Both the position numbers and the translations under genes were made by a program. Below, piece by piece: positions 43,719 through 50,371 of a stretch of 64,000 nt of DNA. The DNA comes from Ruminococcaceae bacterium AB4001 (GTDB lineage: Bacteria; Bacillota; Clostridia; Saccharofermentanales; Saccharofermentanaceae). Positions within the stretch are counted from its first letter, which is position 1; the number at the start of each line of letters is the position of its first letter. Location: positions 1-64,000 of the forward strand of contig JHXJ01000008.1 in NCBI GenBank assembly GCA_000621765.1, given 5' to 3'. The notes beneath the pieces are model-generated. The model saw only the letters and a program-made list of their open reading frames with translations, was not told where the DNA came from and searched no databases.

Positions 43719-44084
43719 ATGAAAGAAAATTCTATCGGAGACAGCGAATATAAGTTGATGGAGATCATTTGGGAATACGCTCCCATCTCATCGGGTGATC
43801 TTTCGAATATATGCGAGATGGTCCATGGCTGGAAGAAGACTACGGTCTATACCATGCTGAAGAGACTGGGCGACAAGGGCTTTATCAAGAGTGAGAAATC
43901 GACGATAACATTCATTGTCGGCCGTGACGAACTCCAGCGCCAGCAGAGTGAGGAACTCGTAGAGAAGAACTTCAAAGGCTCACTGCCCATGTTCGTAAAT
44001 GCCTTCCTGGGCGGAGGCAAGAAGATGAGCAAGGAAGACGCCGCAAAACTCATCGACATGATAGAGGAACATACTGAGGAATAA
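43719..44084 (+). CDS. BlaI/MecI/CopY-family repressor
   Basis: 121 residues with the N-terminal winged helix of the family (SEYKLMEIIWEYAPISSGDLS, KKTTVYTMLKRLGDKGFIKSE) and the C-terminal dimer helices that carry the protease-sensitive site in BlaI. It should bind TTCTACA..TGTAGAA palindromes, found on its own promoter and upstream of the lipoprotein gene at 46855. The following gene encodes the M56 protease expected to cleave or release it on signal. Confidence 0.93.
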   Translation: MKENSIGDSEYKLMEIIWEYAPISSGDLSNICEMVHGWKKTTVYTMLKRLGDKGFIKSEKSTITFIVGRDELQRQQSEELVEKNFKGSLPMFVNAFLGGGKKMSKEDAAKLIDMIEEHTEE

Positions 44085-44129
44085 GGTACCGGAAGGATAG
44101 ATTATCGAGGGGTTAAGGAATAGTTTTCT

Positions 44130-46610
44130 ATGAGCGACTTGTTTTATAAAGTCCTTGAGATGAGTATATACGGAAGTATTGCAATTCTCGTTGTGCTTCT
44201 TTTCAGGCTTGTTTTCAAAAAGTGTCCCAAGCGCGTACTGATTTTATTCTGGATCGTGGTCGGCGTAAGACTCGTGCTGCCGTTCAACTTCAATTCTCCC
44301 ACGAGCGCGCTCAATGTTGCAAAGCTGTTTGCGCCCAAAGATCAGGCTGAAGAGACGGTTGTCGTAGATCCCGAGACACAGCTCAGGACCATCATCACGG
44401 TAAAACCGTCCGTGCAGGAACCTGCTGAGTCATTGGTAATTGAAGAAGGAGAGACCATAGAGTCCGGAACCGTTCATGTTACTCCCGCACCGCAGACTTC
44501 AAAGATCACATTCAGGGATGTGCTTCCCATAGTCTGGCTAAGCGTGGCTGCTGCCATGCTCATATTCTCTGCTGTCAGATATGCGATGTTCTATTCGAAG
44601 GCAAGATGGAGTTCTCGTTCATTCGACGGCAGATATTACATGGCCAATAACATCGACTCTCCTTTTGTAGTCGGCGTATTCAGTCCTAAGATCTTCTTCC
44701 CGATAAACATGGATGATGATGAAAGGGAATATGTCCTTAATCACGAGTGGACGCATATCAAGAACAAGGACGGACTTACGAAGCTTTTAAGCTACATCGT
44801 GCTCTGCATCCACTGGTTCAATCCTCTTGTATGGCTCTCGTTCTTCATGCTCTGTGCCGACATCGAGATGCGTGTCGACGAAGAGACCACGAGCAATTTC
44901 AATCTCGAGATGGTCAAGGAATACTGCAAGTCGCTTGTAAGACATGCGGCTGATGACAATAAAGGCGCCTTCATGCAGAGCACCGCGTTCAGCGGTATAA
45001 GCTTCGGCGGCATGGAGACGAAGATAAGGATCAAGAACCTTCTGGACAGTAAGATCACTTCCACAGCTGTCCAGATCGTATCTATCTCCATTACGATGAT
45101 CTTCGCGATCCTGATCTCCGCGTCTTCTTCAGATCACCAGAAATGGGTAAAGGAAGAGTCTGTAGTTCCTGAAACATCCTCAACAATGGAAAGTCCGGCA
45201 GAGACTTCTGCTCCGGCCAACGGCAGGAGATGGGATCCGGGTTTTGTCAGTCCGTTTATTACGATGGTAGAGAAAAACAGGGAAGAAGCGGCAGGTTACC
45301 GTTACGCCCTCATCTATATCGATGATGACCTTGTGCCTGAAATGGCCGTAGAGAAGAATGCCGATTCAGATAATCCGCTGCTAAGTCTTTATACATATAA
45401 GGACGGACAGGTCCTTACCGTTTTCGAGAACTGCGATTATTCGGAAGAAGCGATGACGCAATATTTCTATGTCCCCTTTGAAGATTTCCTTATCTACCGC
45501 GAGATCCTTGTCGAAGGCGATGACGTTTTCCTGTATGCATATACGATGAACGGGCGCATGAACAGTGAAGAGCCTGAAATGACGGGACATTTCAATAATC
45601 CCGATTACAGCATCGACAATAAGAAAGTGTCCGACGATGATTTCAGTGAGGCTTTCCGCACGCGTGAATCCGAAATGATCGAATGCTTCTGCGGACCTGA
45701 TAAGACAATAGACATCCTTAAATCACAGGAATCGTCAGGCGGCTATAAGATCCCGACTGATATTTTCGATGACGATTATTTCGAGACGCAGACGACCGGC
45801 ACTGCTCCCGAAATGACAGAGATATCAGAAACCTCCGAACCTGCAGCGACAAGTTCCACAGAGCCTTCATCCACTACGAAGATCAGCCGTTCCTTTGATA
45901 ATCTCGAGAATTATTCTGTATATAAGTTCAATAATATAGATGACACGCGTTTCAATCTTGATCTGGATTGCGGATCAGTGAACGTGATATTCTCAAATGG
46001 AAACAGAGCATTGATCTCTGTTAACGGAAATGATTACTACGAGGACGTTCCGTCATACCAGTATGCATTTATGTATCTTGTGAGGTTTAACGGATATACA
46101 TATCTTTATATCCAATTCTTCCCGGACGAAGGCGCGACGATCTATACATACATAATCAGCGATTCCAAGGCATCATTCTTAGGAGTAACCCGTAACATAT
46201 ATTTCTACTATGAGCTGACGAATCCGAGGACATTCTGGTGTGTCGAGACTTATGGTAATGATCCTCTCGTTGACATCATCAGGAATTACTGTATCTCGGA
46301 AAGTTCCGGACTGCTCGTTCCCAACGACGGCATGATGGTCAGGTTCAGCCAGAGAACGACATTGAAGAGCACCAGAGATATGACAGGTTGTGTAATCAGG
46401 GATGGTTCTGTCTATAGTGAGACAGTCACTATTAACGCCGGCGATATTGCAATACCGATACAGACAGATGACCACAGCTATTTTGATGTAATGAATGAGG
46501 AAGGGGTCACGATCAGGATCGACTTCAAGGAGCAGTATCAGAGATTCTACACAGAAGGCAACCCTCGCTGGATCTACAATGCGATCGCAGATATGTTCGA
46601 ACCTGCATAA
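44130..46610 (+). CDS. BlaR1-like M56 membrane metalloprotease with non-penicillin-binding sensor
   Basis: 826 residues. About four membrane segments (near 10-28, 36-53, 130-150 and 308-330), and the zinc-protease motif HEWTH (His205-His209) in a cytoplasmic loop, as in BlaR1/MecR1. The external C-terminus is not a penicillin-binding domain. It has a Ser/Thr-rich linker, a domain with the YALIYIDDDLVPEM pattern (about 390-550), another linker, then a domain of about 240 residues (585-826) that matches both repeats of the lipoprotein at 46855. It should sense an external signal and relieve repression by the BlaI-type protein. Confidence 0.88.
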   Translation: MSDLFYKVLEMSIYGSIAILVVLLFRLVFKKCPKRVLILFWIVVGVRLVLPFNFNSPTSALNVAKLFAPKDQAEETVVVDPETQLRTIITVKPSVQEPAESLVIEEGETIESGTVHVTPAPQTSKITFRDVLPIVWLSVAAAMLIFSAVRYAMFYSKARWSSRSFDGRYYMANNIDSPFVVGVFSPKIFFPINMDDDEREYVLNHEWTHIKNKDGLTKLLSYIVLCIHWFNPLVWLSFFMLCADIEMRVDEETTSNFNLEMVKEYCKSLVRHAADDNKGAFMQSTAFSGISFGGMETKIRIKNLLDSKITSTAVQIVSISITMIFAILISASSSDHQKWVKEESVVPETSSTMESPAETSAPANGRRWDPGFVSPFITMVEKNREEAAGYRYALIYIDDDLVPEMAVEKNADSDNPLLSLYTYKDGQVLTVFENCDYSEEAMTQYFYVPFEDFLIYREILVEGDDVFLYAYTMNGRMNSEEPEMTGHFNNPDYSIDNKKVSDDDFSEAFRTRESEMIECFCGPDKTIDILKSQESSGGYKIPTDIFDDDYFETQTTGTAPEMTEISETSEPAATSSTEPSSTTKISRSFDNLENYSVYKFNNIDDTRFNLDLDCGSVNVIFSNGNRALISVNGNDYYEDVPSYQYAFMYLVRFNGYTYLYIQFFPDEGATIYTYIISDSKASFLGVTRNIYFYYELTNPRTFWCVETYGNDPLVDIIRNYCISESSGLLVPNDGMMVRFSQRTTLKSTRDMTGCVIRDGSVYSETVTINAGDIAIPIQTDDHSYFDVMNEEGVTIRIDFKEQYQRFYTEGNPRWIYNAIADMFEPA

Positions 46611-46635
46611 CAGATAAACGTTTTAGTAACTGACA

Positions 46636-46684
46636 GAGGCTGGCTTACGGCGGACACACCGCTTAAAGCCGGCCTCTTTTATTT
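46636..46684 (+). terminator. Terminator of the BlaI-M56 operon
   Basis: GAGGCTGGCTT (46636-46646) pairs with AAGCCGGCCTC (46666-46676, one wobble), an inner GCGG/CCGC extends the stem, and TTTTATTTTT follows. Confidence 0.85.
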
Positions 46685-46740
46685 TTCTATATAGGCAAAA
46701 AGGCCCTGAAACAATGAATTTTCCGTATCCCGAAAAAATA

Positions 46741-46826
46741 ATTCTACAAATGTAGAAAAAACTATTGACACTGTTTTTCTACAAGTGTAGAATGGCCGCG
46801 TGAAAGGAATTCTACGTTTGTAGAAT
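46741..46826 (+). promoter_or_regulatory. Promoter with three BlaI-type operators
   Basis: TTGACA (46765-46770), 17 bases, TAGAAT (46788-46793). Three operator palindromes: 46741-46757, 46776-46793 (over the -10, like the repressor's own promoter) and 46809-46826. Consensus TTCTACANNTGTAGAA. Two flanking sites could strengthen repression by looping or cooperative binding. Confidence 0.9.
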
Positions 46827-46854
46827 AACCCGAAAAAATAGGAGGATAAGTGAA

Positions 46855-48777
46855 ATGAAATCTATAGTTAAACCTATCAAGAAGGGAACAGTTACAGAAC
46901 TTACAGGCAATGTAAAGGTATCTGCTCTTGCTTCAGTCCTGCTCACAGGCGCTATTGCTCTTACGGCATCCGGCTGCACAACAGAGGTCAAGGCTGACGG
47001 CATCACGATCGAGAGCCTGGTAGTAACCGGTTACGATTCCACAGGTGAGGTTAGCAGCACGATCAACCGCACGCTCGACAACATGGTTGGAGTACAGAGC
47101 GGAGATTCAGTTGCTGAAAGCATTCCGACACCTGTCGGAGATAAGAACTCTGATGAGATCTTAAGCGCAGATAACGGTGATAAGACGGAGTCGACATTCC
47201 CTTCAGTAAATGAAGGCACAGATTCTGAAAAGCCTGCAGTTCCCACGACCGCTCCCGTTACAACAGGCACTCCCGCAGAGGACACAGCTGCAACTGAGCC
47301 TGTTAAGGATGTATCAGAGAAGAAAGGCTTCGAACTGATCACTGACGGAACCGTCTACACTTTAGACGACAGAAGCGGCGGCGGATTCAAATACAGTGAG
47401 GAATTCGGTACTGTCGAGCTTTACTATGAGAATAACCACCTGGTTTACAGATATAACGGCGGAAGTGAGCTCACAGCAGACATTGCATCCACAAGATGCT
47501 ATTGCGACGCTTATATGCTCAAGAAGAACGGACAGGTATATTTCTATGTCGAGACCGTACGCGGCTGCGACAACAACGAACTTAATGTATACAAAGCTAG
47601 CGAGAACAGCATCCAGCGTGTAGGCGTTGTTAATAATTTCGCAGTCTCAGGACCTACATTTAATAATACAAAGTCATTCAAGGGATATGACGGCGGTACC
47701 AGGTACGGACACCTCGCAGCAGAGAGGCTTTTCAAGGTCGGTACAGACGGAATGCCCGTTCCCGCAGATAATTACAGCGTAATGGGTTCTGCTCCCCTTA
47801 AGGCAGTCAACGACATGACCGGATATATCGTCAAGGACGGTGTTGCAACAAGCGAAAAGAAGACGATCAAGGCAGGAGACGTTCTTGAAGCCAGAGCGCT
47901 TAATGAAGTTGAATATGTGGACTTCAAAGATGCAAACGGAAATATCGTCCGTGTTGATTTCACCGAACAGTGCTGCGAATACTACGACATGAAAGATTAC
48001 CGTTGGGTCTATAGAGCGATCCTCAGCATGGCAACACCTGTATATGGCAGAGAGAGTTTCATCTATCTTAATGACGGCGCAACTGTTAAGTTCACAGGCG
48101 ACAACGGAATGCTCTGGTCATCAAATTCTTATGGCGCATACATGATCGAATCCTATGCGTCCGGCATGATCAGGATCACATATAACGAAGATACATACGA
48201 TGTGGCAGTTAAGAATAACGACACACAGATGATCTTCCAGGAAGCGTATCTTTTAAGAAAGGCTGAGAAGGCATACATCTACGTTGAGGTAATAGGCGAT
48301 GATGACAGAAGCTATGTTCAGGTATTCAATATCTACGAGAACGCTTGCAAATATGTAGGTGCAGTAAAAGATCTTGATATCACTTCTTTAGAAGACGTTT
48401 ACAGCTTTACATGCACAGAAGTATACGGTGCCGGCAACGGTCTTAAGATAACAAGAGATTACACTGTAAACCAGAACGGGATGCCGGTTCATGCAAATAA
48501 CAGCGGCCTGCTGTCTTCCGGTACGACGATGGTAGCTACGGTAGACTTAGAAGGTCGCATCGTTAAGCATGGAAAAGTAACATCTGAGACCAAGAAGATC
48601 ATGGCCGGCGATAATGTTGTTCCGGTATTTGTAGACGAAGCGGACTACATCGAATTCATGGATGCAGACGGAGATCTCATAAAGGTCGACTTCACACCTT
48701 ATTTCATGACATTCTATGACGCAGATGACTGCAGCTGGTTATATAAGGCGATCATGTCAATTATCAGGCATGTATAA
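46855..48777 (+). CDS. Lipoprotein with two tandem copies of the M56 sensor domain
   Basis: 640 residues. A hydrophobic signal peptide (about 27-42) ends at ASGC, a plausible lipobox although -3 is unusual. A Thr/Pro/Ser-rich linker follows, then two homologous domains (about 157-395 and 396-640). Each has an external beta-rich body with an aromatic AYLL...YIYVE-type strand and a conserved end: DMTGYIVKDG...KKTIKAGDV...DFTEQ..EYYD...RWVYRAI in repeat one, VDLEGRIVKHG...KKIMAGDN...DFTP..MTFYD...SWLYKAI in repeat two. The M56 protease ends with the same domain (DMTGCVIRDG...RWIYNAI). Not a recognised family. It is repressed by the BlaI-type protein through three operators. Confidence 0.75.
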   Translation: MKSIVKPIKKGTVTELTGNVKVSALASVLLTGAIALTASGCTTEVKADGITIESLVVTGYDSTGEVSSTINRTLDNMVGVQSGDSVAESIPTPVGDKNSDEILSADNGDKTESTFPSVNEGTDSEKPAVPTTAPVTTGTPAEDTAATEPVKDVSEKKGFELITDGTVYTLDDRSGGGFKYSEEFGTVELYYENNHLVYRYNGGSELTADIASTRCYCDAYMLKKNGQVYFYVETVRGCDNNELNVYKASENSIQRVGVVNNFAVSGPTFNNTKSFKGYDGGTRYGHLAAERLFKVGTDGMPVPADNYSVMGSAPLKAVNDMTGYIVKDGVATSEKKTIKAGDVLEARALNEVEYVDFKDANGNIVRVDFTEQCCEYYDMKDYRWVYRAILSMATPVYGRESFIYLNDGATVKFTGDNGMLWSSNSYGAYMIESYASGMIRITYNEDTYDVAVKNNDTQMIFQEAYLLRKAEKAYIYVEVIGDDDRSYVQVFNIYENACKYVGAVKDLDITSLEDVYSFTCTEVYGAGNGLKITRDYTVNQNGMPVHANNSGLLSSGTTMVATVDLEGRIVKHGKVTSETKKIMAGDNVVPVFVDEADYIEFMDADGDLIKVDFTPYFMTFYDADDCSWLYKAIMSIIRHV

Positions 48778-48812
48778 AAAGTAAAACTTCCACAGCATAG
48801 GTAGCACACGCG

Positions 48813-48843
48813 GAACGGGACTGCTTTTAGGGCGGTCCCGTTC
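48813..48843 (+). terminator. Terminator of the lipoprotein gene
   Basis: GAACGGGAC (48813-48821) pairs with GTCCCGTTC (48835-48843), followed by TGTTTATT. Confidence 0.75.
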
Positions 48844-48854
48844 TGTTTATTGGT

Positions 48855-48889
48855 GCAAAAAAAGGTCTGCCTCATCTGAGACAGACCTT
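48855..48889 (-). terminator. Terminator of the zinc-ribbon/HD-like gene
   Basis: AAGGTCTG pairs with CAGACCTT (48862-48889) with inner CTCA/TGAG, followed on the minus strand by TTTTTTT. It lies 28 bases after the stop at 48917. Confidence 0.85.
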
Positions 48890-48916
48890 GTAAATTCAAT
48901 CAGTTATTGATCTCAA

Positions 48917-49759
48917 TTAAGGATTGATTACTGTGAAGCTGTAACCTGATACGATGTCGTTATCCTCATAGATCGTCTTCTGCATCTGGAGAGCAGTAGA
49001 GAGGAGGAGTGTATAAGGTGAGAGTTTGCCGCCAAGGAGTTCAACATCTGAACCGTAGCTGATAGCCTGAGCTTCATCGTCTGAGAGCAGCATGTACTGT
49101 GAAACGAGGAAGAGTGATCTTACGCCAACATTCATGTGAACAAGCTTGTTGTTGATTGAATATGTGGGAGTAGAGCTTGTGGAAGTGCCGGAAAGTCTGC
49201 TGCTGAAGGAAAGACCTAAAGTAGAAGTTGTTCCGAGCGCACTTGTCTCTTCCTGGATGAATAAAGGCTTACCTTCGATACCTACCTTACCGACTTCGTG
49301 GAAGAGCGCGATGATGATAGCGGATTCTTCATCGAGCTGAGGCATAATGGTATCCTTGATTCTTAAGAGCTGCTTAGCAACTGCAACGCTTCTGATGAGA
49401 AGTCCCTTCTCGCAAGCGAGAGGTCCCTTGATCTCTGCGGGAGCTGTAAGCCATGAAGTTCTGTTCTCAAGGAAATCGATGAAGTGATCGAACTCTGTCT
49501 TTCTCTTAACGATAGCAGCCTTAAGCTGACTATAGAGAGTATCGACGTTGTCCTTATTGACTTCGATCATCGGCATAATGCCGGCAACCTTATCGGATTT
49601 GCCCGTAGCTGCTGCTGAAACTGCAGCTGCCTGGGGAGTAACTGTCGCAGAATCATTTCCGCCAGAACTCTCGTCTGCTGATGTGAATGTATACTTACAC
49701 TTAGGGCATCTGATAGCCTGATTGGCAATAACCATACCGCAATCCGGACATTTCTTCAT
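48917..49759 (-). CDS. Zinc-ribbon protein with degenerate HD domain
   Basis: 280 residues from ATG 49759, preceded by AGGAGG; the earlier ATG at 49780 is less likely. N-terminal zinc ribbon (CPDCG and CPKC), a Ala/Ser/Thr-rich linker, then a helical domain like HD phosphohydrolases: an early LLIRSVAVAKQLL helix and ALFHEVGKVGIEGKPLF. The diagnostic His-Asp pair reads His-Glu (about residue 154-155), and the other metal ligands are not evident, so hydrolase activity is doubtful. Function unknown. Confidence 0.6.
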   Translation of the reverse strand: MKKCPDCGMVIANQAIRCPKCKYTFTSADESSGGNDSATVTPQAAAVSAAATGKSDKVAGIMPMIEVNKDNVDTLYSQLKAAIVKRKTEFDHFIDFLENRTSWLTAPAEIKGPLACEKGLLIRSVAVAKQLLRIKDTIMPQLDEESAIIIALFHEVGKVGIEGKPLFIQEETSALGTTSTLGLSFSSRLSGTSTSSTPTYSINNKLVHMNVGVRSLFLVSQYMLLSDDEAQAISYGSDVELLGGKLSPYTLLLSTALQMQKTIYEDNDIVSGYSFTVINP

Positions 49760-49946
49760 ATTGGTGACCTCCTGTATCACGGATGATCTGACGTGAATCC
49801 GCTACTAAAATATCTATTTCATTTTACAACTTGAATTTTACACAATCAATAAGAAAACTGTCTTAAATTAAAAGTTTTATAGTTATATTTACAATAAAAT
49901 GCATTTTCCCCGTTGCAGTTAACGGATTCTTCACATTATTCAAAAA

Positions 49947-49976
49947 AAGACACTGACGAGGGGGTGTCAGTGTCTT
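49947..49976. promoter_or_regulatory. Hairpin preceding a two-codon minicistron
   Basis: AAGACACTGAC (49947-49957) pairs perfectly with GTCAGTGTCTT (49966-49976) around GAGGGGGT. It has a T run only on the minus strand. On the plus strand it is followed at once by AAGGAGGG and the ATG-AAG-TAA minicistron. Confidence 0.6.
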
Positions 49977-49987
49977 AAGGAGGGTGT

Positions 49988-49996
49988 TATGAAGTA
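49988..49996 (+). other. Two-codon minicistron (Met-Lys-stop) with strong ribosome site
   Basis: AAGGAGGG ends 4-5 bases before ATG AAG TAA. Such short start-stop units can occupy ribosomes and set expression of a downstream gene. It precedes the small gene at 50106 by about 110 bases. Whether it is translated is not known. Confidence 0.35.
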
Positions 49997-50105
49997 AGGA
50001 ACAATTACTTTGAACAACCTTATATTACCATGTCAAATATTTACTTTAAGATTCAAAAAAGGCAAAATAGTGGCAAAGAATTCGGCTTTTCGAGGAGGGC
50101 TTGAT

Positions 50106-50369
50106 TTGAAGCTTGAGGGCAGACTGTTTGTCGCTAACAGAATGACTGAGATTAAAGAGGTTGTCACGGAAGATAAGGACCCCTCTTATTCCAAGAGACT
50201 GGAAAATGCTTTGGTCGAGCTCTGCAGACAGATGGATATCCCCGTTCCTATGTGGATGAAGAAGAATACCAAGGAATTCGCGGCTTTCGGGCAGACGATC
50301 TTTTTCCGTGAGCAGTATACGGAGAAGGTCAGGTTTGACAGATTCCAGATCAGAGTACTTGAAGACTGA
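50106..50369 (+). CDS. Small conserved-looking protein, unknown function
   Basis: 87 residues from TTG 50106, which has GAGGAGG 7 bases upstream. The product starts MKLEGRLFVANRMTEIKEV and contains DIPVPMWMKKNTKEFAAFG and RFDRFQIRVLED. No domain is recognised; it is soluble, mixed charge. The next gene starts 3 bases after its stop, so the two are probably translated together. Confidence 0.6.
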   Translation: MKLEGRLFVANRMTEIKEVVTEDKDPSYSKRLENALVELCRQMDIPVPMWMKKNTKEFAAFGQTIFFREQYTEKVRFDRFQIRVLED

Positions 50370-50371
50370 CC

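Larger units (their letters stand above)
49760..50105. other. Divergent intergenic region with hairpin and minicistron
   Basis: About 345 bases between divergent genes. It includes AT-rich DNA, a perfect hairpin at 49947-49976, and immediately after it AAGGAGGG followed by ATG AAG TAA (49988-49996). In-frame codons run from 50010 but no ribosome site supports that start, so the real gene begins at 50106. Confidence 0.6.
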
